Shown in pieces: positions 40,426 to 50,763 of a DNA stretch of 64,000 nt. The notes beneath the pieces are model-generated. The model had not been told where the DNA came from, ran no database searches, and worked only from the letters and a program-made list of their open reading frames with translations. Location of the stretch: positions 1 through 64,000 of the forward strand of contig JALQPE010000786.1 in assembly GCA_030407315.1 (NCBI GenBank), read 5' to 3'. This DNA comes from Asparagopsis taxiformis. Its lineage: Eukaryota; Rhodophyta; Florideophyceae; Bonnemaisoniales; Bonnemaisoniaceae. Both the position numbers and the translations under genes were made by a program. Positions within the stretch are counted from its first letter, which is position 1. Each line of letters starts with the position of its first letter.

Positions 40426-41277
40426 ATGACGAATAAGCGCAGGCGCAACAGCAATCCGATCGTTGACGACGCAACCGTGCCAATTCTGCGCGAACCCGCT
40501 AGCCCTTGGGAGGATTCTAGTGACATGGGTACACGTCGAAACGTAGGTCGCGCCGCCCGCGAAACTACTCTCGCTGGCAAAGACTTCCTCCGCCTCTTGC
40601 TGGATTTATTCGCCCACTCAAGTTTCGCAGACTTGACGGACAAGCCGGGAGGTTTCACATACGCGGACCTTGGCGCTTGGGTTGCGCAGGGCACGGAAGA
40701 ACAATTTGTGGCGCTGCAAGGTCGACTCAGCATGGCCTTCAGCGGTCGTTCGAAGAATGCTGGAGTCGAGGCGGATGTTGCCGAAATCGTCATGGCAGAG
40801 ATGAACGTTGAGCGAGCCAAGCAGATTGTTCGTCTGGCATTACCCATTGCCGAGTTTTCAAGACAGGATGAGCGTATCGGGCAATGAGTTGAGCACTGCA
40901 TCCTTTCTGGGATCGTGCCGCAGACCTTCCTTATTGGATGTAACATGCTTCCTTCGCCACTGCAGGCGCCGCAGCGCGGGGAACCAAGCGCCTTCGGTCT
41001 TGCTCCACCGGAAACGTTCGATGTATTGATGTATTTCCAAGCGTTTTCTATCATCCGAAATCACAACAAGAACCTGCCGCGTCGCCGAATAGGCGACGCG
41101 GCCGAAGAGGGGAACGAAGCCGCACGCGTCCCAGCCCATCGGAAAAGCACTAATCGAGCTTGTTACGTGGTTCAAGTTTTATACCATGCTTGGACCGATG
41201 TGGCCTTCGCCGCAAAGTTTTCCAGCTTCGAAGTGTTGATGGCGCCGTACATCATTTTCGACAGCAGTGAGCATTAG
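40426..41277 (+). pseudogene. M2 N-terminal region, interrupted by TGA and TAG
   Basis: This is in the same reading frame as the methyltransferase-SET frame that follows. It starts MTNKRRRNSNPIVDDATVPI; basic, then helical (GKDFLRLLLDLFAHSSFADL, EIVMAEMNVERAKQIVRLAL). A TGA at 40885-40887 interrupts it, then the frame continues (QTFLIGCNMLPSPLQAPQRG, SFEVLMAPYIIFDSS) to TAG at 41275-41277, after which it flows without a frame change into the methyltransferase. No other lesion is seen across 1,077 codons. Either two nonsense mutations, readthrough, or two short introns. No domain recognised in this part. Confidence 0.5.
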
Positions 41278-41283
41278 TTTGAC

Positions 41284-43656
41284 GTGCTCGATGAAGGTCT
41301 ATTCGCACCGATGGAGCAGAAGCTAGATCTCTACCACGACAAAGCTCCCCTATCTCATCCTGATGGATATGGTGGAAAAGTAGAGACAAGAACCAGTGCG
41401 CAGCACAGTGCATTTAGGTACCTTGTGAGGAAGTTCTTCGACCGGTTGCAGTTTCTTATCGTCAACCCGGACCTGTACACCTGGCCGGAGTCCGACCGCT
41501 GGGGGGCGCTGGAAATATACTTGTCAAGCGGAAATCCGGACAAGCTGCCAGCGTACTTTGACACCCTCGACGAAGACGTTATGGCTGTCCTCCGCCCGGC
41601 ACCACAAGCCGCGGACGCAGAAAAGGTCCCCAAGCCGGTTGATGACACTCCCACTCGTCGCAACACAGGAGGGAGAGGTTTGGTTCCGTCGACAAGGCAC
41701 ACAACCAGGCTTCAACTTGGACCTGGGAGGACCAGTCTTACTGCCCAAGGGCCGTCTCCCCCGTCACCGTCACCCCATGCGACAGAAGAGCAGGAAAGTG
41801 AAGGGCAGGCTCTCGCAAAGGACTTTCTTTCGAAAATGAGTCAGTATTGCCGGGTGTACGACGCCCCTTTCGAAGATTTGGTCAGTGCCGACGAGAGCCG
41901 AGAACACGTGCCCATCACGGGCAACGTTCAGCTCATTCTGACTGATCCGCCCTACAATGTTCGTCGTAAGAGGAACGATTCCAACTCTTCGTACGACAGG
42001 CTAACTGCAGAAGATATGCAGGCTAGCATCGAAGTGTTTGACGAGCTGTTGCGCCCCGGTGGCCACGGCATCGTGTTCTGCTCCGTTTTGCAGTTCTACG
42101 AATGTTTCCATTACTTGGAAACGTACAAAGGGCCGCAGTCAGAAGGCCCAACCGATGATGCTGCCAGTGATGACGGGTCGGATGAAGAAGAGGTTACGTC
42201 CATGAATTCGGACTCCGAAGCATCGCAGCACAGTGGCGAAGAAAGTGCGGATGAGGATGAGGAGGATGAGGAGGAGGAGGAGGAGGAGGAGGAGGAGGAG
42301 GAGGAGGAGGACGTCGTTCGGAATTCAGTTTTCTTCGTTGACGAGGTACCTCTGTTGTTTGTCCGACTACCTGGGCACCTCTATCAAATGCCGGGGCGGA
42401 AGAGGTACCAACGCATGAACATGGCAGAGGTCGCTATCCACTTCTGGAAGCGAGGTGTTCCGTTCAAGACCGGAAGCCAGATGGTGGCCTATAGGAACCA
42501 CGGATACATGGACGGCACGTACCCGGCGTGGTGCAACGTCACCATCAATATGCCCGCCATCGATTCGAATGAGATGGTGTGGCGAACAAGGAGCACAACC
42601 GGTGCTACGGTCAGAGTTCGTGCAGAGCAGAAGAGCGTCGCTCTCATGATGGAGTTGATCAGCCAGCATTCACAGCCTGGTGATATTGTTTTCGATCCAT
42701 TCTCTGGCACTTTCGCAACGGGAAAAGCAGCTATGAGCTTGCCTGAGCACCTTGTTTTCGTCGGCAGTGACATGGACAAATTGTGTGTGGCACGATCGCT
42801 TCCAAAGCTGTGTGCAGTCATGTCACGTGTAATTCTTTCAAACAACACTGACATGAGGGTCACGACAGAAGCGAAACAGAGTGCTGAGAAGTTCTTGGCG
42901 TCCCCCTCTGTCACGATGCGTACACAGAGGGAACGCAGGATCATCGAACCCCCACCTGGCCTTCCCCTGTACCAGAGGTTCCCGAAATATATTCGGCAGT
43001 ACCTCTGGCAGCTGTGCCCAGAGTCGATTGCGTCGCACGAGCACATGGAAAAACCGGTACATTATTGGCCACCTTCCCTGCGCCACTGGTTGCAAACTGA
43101 AAACCCTCGCGTGATGCGGGCACACGATTGTGTTGCGAAAAAATTGAGCGTTCGACCATCGCTGATTAAGCATCCAAATGCAGGAAGAGGGCTCTTCGCT
43201 GAACAGACATTTAATGTTGGCGACGAAGTATGTGCATACTACGGAACTGTTGTGTACTCTGATATGAGCAAGGAGTCGATGCGGTTCGCGTACGGAGAGG
43301 GTCACATGGCGATAACGAAGGAAACATTCTTGATGTATGCCATCAAGCTGTATGCAACAGCGGAGGACGACGAAAACATCGAGCATCCAATTTGGATTGT
43401 TCCGGCTCTGTTCTGTTCGGCGCAGTTCATCAACGACCCGCGGCATTTGCGAGGTGAGGACACTCCGGCGGAAGACACCAGGCGGATGGGCAACGTCGAG
43501 TTTGTCGAGAACTACAGCAGCGGTTCGACGGGGAAGAAGCTCAAGGCGAAGGACCTAGAAAATCCGAAGATCATCGTAGTACGTGCAATCCGCGATATCC
43601 GTCCAGGGCAGGAGCTCTACGTTCATTATGGGACAGCGTTTAGAGCATGGAATTAG
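41284..43656 (+). CDS. M2: beta-class DNA (N4/N6) methyltransferase-SET domain fusion
   Basis: 790 residues if read from just after the TAG at 41275-41277; the first ATG is 41311. Methyltransferase: LILTDPPYNVRRKR with DPPY at 221-224 (catalytic motif IV) and LLRPGGHGIVFCSVLQF; then an acidic insert (~299-345) with a run of about 18 Glu; then QPGDIVFDPFSGTFATGKAAM, the SAM-binding motif I with D471. Motif IV before motif I is the beta-class order, so N6-adenine or N4-cytosine methylation is expected. SET domain from ~624: NAGRGLFAEQTFNVGDEVCA, AQFINDPRH, NVEF, then IRDIRPGQELYVHYG, with all the usual segments, although the NHS box reads NDP. The fusion would modify both DNA and a protein, presumably a histone. 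It lies between inverted TR repeats; M1 (11808-13437) is a broken paralogue. Confidence 0.8.
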   Translation: MLDEGLFAPMEQKLDLYHDKAPLSHPDGYGGKVETRTSAQHSAFRYLVRKFFDRLQFLIVNPDLYTWPESDRWGALEIYLSSGNPDKLPAYFDTLDEDVMAVLRPAPQAADAEKVPKPVDDTPTRRNTGGRGLVPSTRHTTRLQLGPGRTSLTAQGPSPPSPSPHATEEQESEGQALAKDFLSKMSQYCRVYDAPFEDLVSADESREHVPITGNVQLILTDPPYNVRRKRNDSNSSYDRLTAEDMQASIEVFDELLRPGGHGIVFCSVLQFYECFHYLETYKGPQSEGPTDDAASDDGSDEEEVTSMNSDSEASQHSGEESADEDEEDEEEEEEEEEEEEEEDVVRNSVFFVDEVPLLFVRLPGHLYQMPGRKRYQRMNMAEVAIHFWKRGVPFKTGSQMVAYRNHGYMDGTYPAWCNVTINMPAIDSNEMVWRTRSTTGATVRVRAEQKSVALMMELISQHSQPGDIVFDPFSGTFATGKAAMSLPEHLVFVGSDMDKLCVARSLPKLCAVMSRVILSNNTDMRVTTEAKQSAEKFLASPSVTMRTQRERRIIEPPPGLPLYQRFPKYIRQYLWQLCPESIASHEHMEKPVHYWPPSLRHWLQTENPRVMRAHDCVAKKLSVRPSLIKHPNAGRGLFAEQTFNVGDEVCAYYGTVVYSDMSKESMRFAYGEGHMAITKETFLMYAIKLYATAEDDENIEHPIWIVPALFCSAQFINDPRHLRGEDTPAEDTRRMGNVEFVENYSSGSTGKKLKAKDLENPKIIVVRAIRDIRPGQELYVHYGTAFRAWN

Positions 43657-43870
43657 AGTAACGAAAGATGTTTTCATTTCGACTACAAATAAAGCTAAGT
43701 TCCAGAGTTGAAGTATATCATATAATGCAGCATGTCCAGCCACCATTAGTCCAGGGTGAAACCTATTCAGCAGTACTCGCCTGTCAAAAACCAATCGTTC
43801 CCACTCCAGGTGCACTTCGTCCGAGCAGTGAACCTGACTGGTTGATTGCTGTTATGCGTGCAGATGCAAA

Positions 43871-44082
43871 ATACACGACCAAGTTGAAATGGACGCCCGG
43901 TGGATGTCCAGCTCAGTTGCATTGCTGTCCAGCCCAGAAATTCTACAATTCAGGGCAGAAAAAATATTGCAAAAAACATCGATTTCAGCGGGTCGATTGT
44001 GCCGTACGGCACACCCCCATCTCAAAAACATGTTCACATGTGCATGTTTTTGAGAATAGCCCAAATTTTAATTCAAATCAGG
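43871..44082 (+). repeat. Spacer repeat TR, copy 7 (forward)
   Basis: ACGACCAAGTTGAAATGGACG, GGATGTCCAGCTC, TTGCATTGCTG, CCAGCCCAGAAATTCTAC, GTGCCGTACGGCAC, hairpin with TCTCAAAAACATG arms, CAAATCAGG. It separates the 3' end of M2 from the accessory gene of the transposon. Confidence 0.9.
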
Positions 44083-44310
44083 ACGTCTTCCGGACATAGG
44101 GGTGCTCGCGGCCTAGCTCGACAGCTGTAATTGTACCTCATTAAATACTGTTGATGACTGCCTACCGTATACAATCTGGGCTGTTGGCGTATTCTCCGGT
44201 ACTTGACCTGAACGTTCATCGCAGACCGTTGTGGTTACCGACACTATACAGGAATCTTTTTTGTATCTCGTGCAATCCGATTGTACCATCGCTTCGGGGA
44301 AAGCTTCATT
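44083..44310 (+). promoter_or_regulatory. 5' region of the transposon accessory gene
   Basis: The first ~55 bases (GGGGTGCTCGCGGCC, GACAGCTGTAATT) match the start of the P1/P2 leaders after TR. The rest is unrelated to them. This shared block downstream of TR in front of three different genes suggests a common transcription start or control region. Confidence 0.4.
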
Positions 44311-46592
44311 ATGCCGCCGCGTATTGCGAAGAAAGCTCCAAAGCCTCCGGGCCTCCAGAAAACCCGGTCAGCAGCTGCTGTATCGAATGCCCGACAATCC
44401 CGTGCGAAGAAGCGGTCTGGGTCTACCGGCAGCATTGAACCGCGGTCCGGTAGTCGCAAGACGGACCGGCGCAGAACTGGGGATCCGCAGCGAGAAAGTG
44501 AGGAAGGAGGAACGGCGCGGAGAGAGATGGGGCTTGACCGAGGCAAGCGTGCTCGCAAGGACAGTGAACATCATGATGATGACATGATAGTGGCTCAAAA
44601 CATGTTGGAATTGCGGCAGAGTGCTATGACAAAGGTAGTTCCTCCCGGGTTGGCAGATGCGGAGGTGCTGCAGACGGAGTCCCAGCCGGGGGTTTCCGAG
44701 ACACTGCCGGCTGTGACCCCCACTGCGCCAACTATGCCGAGTACATCAGCCCCAGCTGGTAATGCAGTCAGGGACCCGAGGATAGCGGCAAGGGATGTTG
44801 TTTCTGAGCAACGTTCACAGGGTGCCAACTATCATCGGCGGTCAGGTGGTACTGAGGGGAGAGAGCAGCCGGAGTGCGGGCCTCGTCACAACAGACCGTC
44901 ATTGGTGCCAAATATGCGCGTAACGCCCCCGCGACGTCAGGCTATTGCCGATGGAGGACATCATATTCCCGATAGCGTGCGAGATGGGGGGACGGTGAGG
45001 GCAGAGAGGTTGCATCCGCCGGAATCCATCGATTTAATGGCGAGTCGCATCAATGCGCAGAAGAAGATCGCGGAGCTGGAAAAAAAGTGTTTAGCCAGGA
45101 CATAGCAAACAAGGCGCTCACCACGGAGATAGTTGCGTTGGAGGCTAAGGTGAAGACTCTGCAGGCGGAAAATGACAGCCTTACTGCAATTGTGAGAACA
45201 GGTAGAATCAGTGATCACGGTGGCGGTAAGTCGAAAATACAGAAAGCCATTCCTGTGAAATACCTTGGAGTTCTTAGGGCGGTTGAGGAAAACCTGACAA
45301 AGTGGTGCAAGAACGAGACTATGGAGCTGGACCCTATAGCGGAACAAACGCAGAGACGTTGGACTGGACGTACTATCGAGGTAGAGCCGGTAGAAGGGAC
45401 ACTTTGGAGCGAAAACGGTGTAGGATATATTGCTATCCCTCCGGGCTATATCATCAAGAATCTGCAGTGGTATACACCTTCGTACAGGGACGAGAGTGAT
45501 CTGCTGAATGACTTGGTGCGACACGTACTGCGTCAAAGTCCGTGGTGTGATGTGTTTTCCGATGAGGAGCAGCGTGTGTGCTGTCAAGAGGCTGTGGCGG
45601 GGAGCAAGGAATTGAAAGTGAAGGTGACGCAGAAACTGTCCGACGTGATGAGTGCACGGAAGCGTAATGCGAGGGACAGATTGTTCGGTTCGCTGGGGTA
45701 CACGAAATTAATGTCTAGATGCACGATGCTGACGACGCGAGCTGAGATGGACGAGCGAGAGGATCAAAAGCGCGAAGCGTCTGAGAAGCTTTTGAAACGG
45801 GAAAGCAACGGTGATTTGGATATGGGGAGGTGGCGAACGGCACCGTTCTCAGAGCTCCGATACAGCAAAGGCATGGTTCCTGACAGCTTCGAAATGGAAG
45901 TGAATGGTGATGCATGGTTTAGCAACCGAGTAGCTGTGAATGTGCTGGACATCTTCAGGGGGTATTCGATACGACCAGAACAAGTAATGGACATAGAGAC
46001 GAGCATACTAACGCTGGCGCGCCTGGATGCTTGGCTAGTGACTACTGTGGAGTGTTTGGATGAACCGAAGGGGAAAGGAGGTGCACGGCAGAAGGAGTTT
46101 ACAAGGCGGTACAGTCAATATGTGGGGGTAGCTTTTCAGCAATTAGTTGGTATGGTGGTGTACTGCATGTCTTGTCTCCAAGGCTCGCAAGCAAGGGAAG
46201 AAACGGACGTTGTCGAGAGCGAACAGCGGACTAGTGCACAGTCACGGCATGTGTTTGCAAGCCGTACTGTGACAAGAGAGGCTGTTGAAGTGTGGCAAAG
46301 CGGAGAGGGGTCTGGAATTGTTCATGTCGTTGATGATGTAAACCGTTGCTCATCACTTGTTCTAGTGTCCGAGGATTGGATTCAATCGCATATTACGTCA
46401 AACCTCGGTGCTGTAATGGATTGTGTGATTGCGCAAGGACTAATTGGCGCAGAACTTTTCGTCGTTGACCCATATGCTGGACACCTGAGTGCAAACCTGA
46501 ATGTCGAAATCAATGCCGCACAGTATGGGGGCATGGAGCGGCGCCATGCAGCCACTGCTGATAACGGTTTTGGCGTAATGGAGGATGGTTGA
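44311..46592 (+). CDS. Coiled-coil accessory protein of the Plavaka/KDZ-like transposon
   Basis: I do not recognise a family. Start at ATG 44311 (MPPRIAKKAPKPPGLQKTR). The first ~250 residues are basic and Ser/Thr/Pro/Arg-rich. The frame ends at 45105 just after ELEKK, but the neighbouring frame from 45087 continues the same coiled coil (KVFSQDIANKALTTEIVALE, KVKTLQAENDSLTAIV). The switch falls in a run of seven A at 45080-45086, so one indel separates two halves of a ~760-residue protein. The second half is well folded in appearance: VEGTLWSENGVGYIAIPPGY, SDLLNDLVRHVLRQSPW, RLDAWLVTTVECLDEPKGKG, RYSQYVGVAFQQLVGMVV. It converges on the transposase, 77 bases away, and may assist it. Confidence 0.6.
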
Positions 46593-46669
46593 AATTAGTG
46601 CAGTAAATGTGACGTTGACTAGAAGGCTTATCATGTAGTACATTATCAATAGAGTGCTGCGATTTAGAT

Positions 46670-49600
46670 TTATTCTTCTTCATTATCATCTGTGAACTGG
46701 TAATCAGTGTTGGTGTAGAAGCGGTTGAGATAGAAACGGTGGTCCGACCAGTGCATTTGTTTCGTAAATGGCTTGACTGGAAAGTTACTTCGTACGATGT
46801 GCACGGTGCCAGATATAGTAGATGCAGGAATGAGGTCAAACCAAGGACCACCTGCACTGTGGGATGCAGTGTCATTGCTGTCAACGGATCCGTTGTCCGG
46901 GTCCCATGTGTACCACTTTAAACAAATGCACCCAAGTGATTTTTCCACAGCGGTTTTTGGGGCAAAGCAGGTCATATACTGAACGAAAGCGAGTTCTACA
47001 GGTTGAAACAGGTTTGGAGACTGCAGGCGTACCAGTGCCAGGACGCGCCCTACCCATATGGTTCTGTAGTCATCGGCAGTTCCGGAGATGACGACAAAGG
47101 AGTACTGCGATCTCTTTGCGGGGCCGAATGATGAAGTTGCAAAGACGCGCTGCTGCTTGTGCCTCGACACGTTTGTGGGGCGAAGCATGCCACTGTGCGG
47201 GTCAAAGTCGTCGGCATCTGGGACGTACCCTCCCATGACGTAGGCGGACTTTACCACGGTGACGGAAATGTCCATGTCATGTATTGGAGGGCCTTCTGCC
47301 GTGGCGCGCAGTCTAGCGAGGGTGAGGAACGCTTGTGCAGCTGTGTCACCGAGTTGCTGGAATAGCGTTATGGTGCCAGACGGGAACGAGGATTTGTGCA
47401 GAGGCAAAAGAGTGGCAGGATCGGGCTGTCCGTCGATATCTGCAACGAGGAGGGTTGCATCGGGCAGCAGGGAGGCAAAGTCGTGCAGTGCAACGGTGAA
47501 TCCGTCGCGAACGAGTACTGCACCGTCTGTGGGCGATATCATCCGTGGGTTTCCCAATGTGTTGGATGGGGTGTGACCAGTTGTAGTGGCCAAGGAGAAT
47601 TCCATGTGGCGAATAGTCTCTTCCATGGCTGTGGAGCGCCTTCGAGAGGTTTTCCTATAACTCTGTTTGAACAGAAGATGCGAGTGTTCGTACGGGCCTG
47701 CATCAATGTGTTCCAGGGCACCATATCTCTGCAAGTCACCGGGAAGATGGTCAAGAAGATGGAACTTGAAAGTTTTGAGACCTGTGGTGTGGAATGGGCC
47801 AAGGGTGGAGAGCATTGATTGTTTGAAATAGGAAATGGAGTTCTGGAGGCTTTCGAGTTCGGCGGCAGTCCAGTGCTTGATGCGACCGCGTTTCATGACC
47901 CATGCGACGAGGTCAGAGTATTGCGTGCAGATGGAAGTGAGGGGGGCTGTCTCTACTTCGTCACAGCATGTGTCAATGAATGCTGCGATGAAAGGGAACA
48001 CCATGTCGACATGGTGATAGTCTTTGGCTGCGAGCATGCCGCGTATGCCGTCCTCCGTGAAGAGGCCGTTCAAATTGGTGCCCTTCTCACCCTTGGAGAA
48101 GTCGACATGAAGACCGGTGATGTAGTAGTCGCGTTCGATAGCGGACAGAATGCTGTTTGAGCCGGCGAGGATGGATTTTTCACCTTCTTGAAGGTGCGAG
48201 GTGTCCCGGAATGGGAGGCAGTGGTGGTGGTGAGGTCTGGGGAGCTGAGGCGGTGGACAATGCACTGTTTGATGAGCTTTGAGATGCCGAGGTGGAGATT
48301 GTGCAGAGGCTCGAAGGAGAAAATGTTGTAGGGGTCTAGGGGACTGTTGGTGGGTAAAAGAGCGGTCGATTCGAGGACAGAGTGTTGTTCGAGGAGGGAG
48401 AGAGCTTCGAGCGGAGCAGTTGTATGCTCCTGAGCGCTCTCTTGGCGTGCAGAGCGTGTATCATCGAGGGAGCGGGGCTGGTGTGCCGCGCTGGATTCAA
48501 GTTGAGTGGCGGGGATGTAGCAGCGGTGGCAGGGATGTGTGGTGGTAGTGCTGTTGCGAGTGCATGACAGCTCTTTGGCCTCTGGAAAGTCGCAGCAATA
48601 ATTGGCTAGGATGGGAAAGCATTGGCGGGCAGTTGCAGTGGAGCCTGTGCAGGGGAACCCGGAAGAGAACGCGGTGGATAGGGACGAAAACACTTTTTCG
48701 AGTGCTTTATGAAGAATATCAATTTTGCGAGCGCGACTAGCAGAACTAGAGGTTGTCGGCATTTCATCACCGAACAAGGCGTTGGACGAAGGGTTAACAA
48801 TGTGCGGAAGATACCCGACGATGGTGAGGCCGGTACGGATGCAGTGGCGACGGAGGGGGGCGGAGAAGTTGAGCAGTGTGACGTGTATGGGGTATGCGAC
48901 GATTGCGGAGCTCTTGAGGCTTGTGCTGCTCTTGTCGGAGTACACTTGGAGGAGGCCGGCAAAGGAGGAAGCGTGGGATCAGTTTCCTCTGCCCATACGA
49001 CCTGTGGATCTTCCGAGAGCTGCACGCGCTGTCTAGTAACCTGGTGCAGCGTTTTCGCGAATTGTGTGTGTAGGGGATGAGAAAAAATTGCGGTGCCGTC
49101 TGGGGCGGTCTGTGGGGAGGGGTGGAAGAGAGTATTTTGGTCGTTAGCCAGTGCTAACTGCCTGCGGAGCATGTCGACTGGGTCGCGGAGGTACAGCTGT
49201 GCCGAGTACTTACCAGTTTTGTCTGGAATGATGTGGCTCTTGTAACCTTCGGTGCGGAAATGTGTTTCGACCATGGAAGCGGTAACGTGGCGACATTCTT
49301 CTCCGGTGCGAACGGCGCTGTTGAACTTTTCTAGGGAGAATGCGGGGTCTTGTAGGATGGTGATGACTTCGCTCACGCGGCCAGCGCCGGCCTTGTACTC
49401 GAGGGTTGTGAGACTGGCGGCGAGGGATTGCACGAGGAGGTCTGCGCGGGAGGGGGTTGAGGTTGGTGGCAGTGGAGCGTCACAGGGTGAGTCGCTGGAG
49501 GAAGCACGACCAGATTCTGGGTCTGGGGAGCTGGGTTGCAGGGAATCATGGTCGCCGTTTCGAGCAGGCTCATGGGTGACGGCAGGGACACGAGCGTTGT

Positions 49601-49709
49601 TGAAATGTTGGGGAGAGGGGTTGAAACGGTAGCGACACGTTCGCTCATGCAGCGCGAGCGCATAAGCATCTACGCAGTAGTAGAAGCACCCTTCATACTT
49701 GCATTCCAT
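46670..49709 (-). CDS. Plavaka/KDZ-like DNA transposase (frameshifted)
   Basis: Starts at ATG 49709 with a C2H2-like finger (CKYEGCFYYC, HERTCRYRF), then a Ser/Pro-rich linker. Homology resumes as YSDKSSTSLKSSAIVAYP and NFSAPLRRHCIRTG, IVGYLPH, the D-bearing block typical of Plavaka-type transposases, then THPCHRCYIP (zinc-binding), FSFEPLHNLHLGISKLI, and in the last frame DYYITGLHVDFSKGEKGTNL, FKFHLLDHLPGDLQRYG, with a terminal E...H block (GPYEHSHLLFKQSYRKTSRR). Three frames are used: 49709-48950, 48945 to about 48200, and 48265-46670, so two indels or very short introns. Total about 1,010 residues, normal for the group. This enzyme would mobilise the unit that includes the accessory gene. 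Terminal repeats on the right side were not found. Confidence 0.65.
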
Positions 49710-50305
49710 GTCGAGTTTTGACGCAAAAGGGAGGATTGCGAGCTGAACAGGGGAGACTGTGCCGTCCAGATGCGACCAATTTTATTTTGTGGTGCTTTCG
49801 AGACTTGGAATGTAACGTGTTCGTAGTTTTGTGGGTAGTAGTTTTGTGCTCACTCCAGCTGACATCCCAACGGTGGAATTTAACCAAGAGTTCAATCATT
49901 TCCAACTGTTACATCACATTGCGTGCTGGCAACGTGTGCATGGAAGGACGAACGACTGCCCTGGGAGATGAATTTTCAATTAATTCATTTGTAATAATAA
50001 ACTTTTTTATTTCCGAACTTCGTGGAATCTGAATGTGCTTTACAGCGGATATGCCACGGATCATGTAAGGAAAGCAAATGGTTTCTCATATATATGATTA
50101 TATGTTTATATTCGTTGTTCTCGATCCGGATCTCATTGTTCGGGGATTCAGAGACCATGGCTTGGGCCATACTCAATCTCACTGCCGGCGATGATTTCGA
50201 GTATGCACAGCAAGACTTAAGCGGACGCTGAAAGCTGTCCGGTCGACGCCGCAGGCTCCACTCCGCCCTCATCACCGACTGAGATTCTTTGACCGCCTTT
50301 GCTTT
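49710..50305. other. Intergenic region right of the transposase
   Basis: No gene supported; short frames only. Could contain the right end of the transposon, but I find no match to TR here. Confidence 0.3.
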
Positions 50306-50343
50306 GTACGTGCGCGAATCTTGATCAAGATTCGCGCACGTAC
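50306..50343. repeat. Perfect 38-bp palindrome
   Basis: Arms of 19 bases, GTACGTGCGCGAATCTTGA and its exact complement, with no spacer (centre TTGATCAA). Confidence 0.95.
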
Positions 50344-50408
50344 CTTCGTTCCATCCTCTACCTGCGAGGTCCGTTAATGCGATATTTTTCATTGGAAGCC
50401 TGTTGACT

Positions 50409-50763
50409 CATGGTGTGTATTGAGCGGAGGATGGAAGAGAGGTACGTGAAGTTTTGAAAGTATGCTGCGAAGGAAGGTTGGTTTTGAGTCTGACTGTTGT
50501 GGTTGATTCCGATGTTGTGTAGATGATGCAGGAATGTTGATGACGGAAGGTAAGTTTCATTGAGCGCCAAGACTTGTTTTGCGAAGATATGGACTGCTGA
50601 CTTTGATTATTCATTGCAAGGTTTTTGGATCATGGTTTGTATTGTGTGTAGGATGGATGAGAGGTAAGTAAGGGAGTTTCTAGGATATCTGTCGTGGTAA
50701 GCGTTGCTTTTGAATCTGACTGTTGTGGTTGATTCTGATGTTTTGTATGTGATGCAGGAGTGG
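50409..50763. repeat. Direct duplication of ~133 bp, 222-bp period
   Basis: 50409-50541 and 50631-50763 align with about 80% identity, sharing GTCTGACTGTTGTGGTTGATT or AATCTGACTGTTGTGGTTG and GATGCAGGA. On the minus strand one copy encodes HTFKTSRTSLPSSAQYTP-like short peptides, but no gene is supported. Confidence 0.7.

Larger units (their letters stand above)
39912..44082 (+). mobile_element. Cassette M2: methyltransferase-SET gene between inverted TR repeats
   Basis: TR copy 6 (reverse) at the left and copy 7 (forward) at the right form ~180-bp terminal inverted repeats with outer ends CCTGATTTG and CAAATCAGG. Between them is one gene. This has the shape of a DNA transposon or a transposable cassette, but there is no transposase inside and no clear target-site duplication (left flank GCAT, right flank ACGT). 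Alternatively the TRs are intergenic elements of a larger mobile unit that includes the transposase at 46670-49709. Confidence 0.5.

Noticed and set aside
41355..43446. Minus-strand frames opposite the M2 gene
   Set aside because: Shadows; the + strand has the methyltransferase and SET motifs.
39912..44082. CRISPR-like array from the repeated palindromic TR units
   Set aside because: The repeats are ~170 bp, irregularly spaced by kilobases and in both orientations, in eukaryotic DNA.
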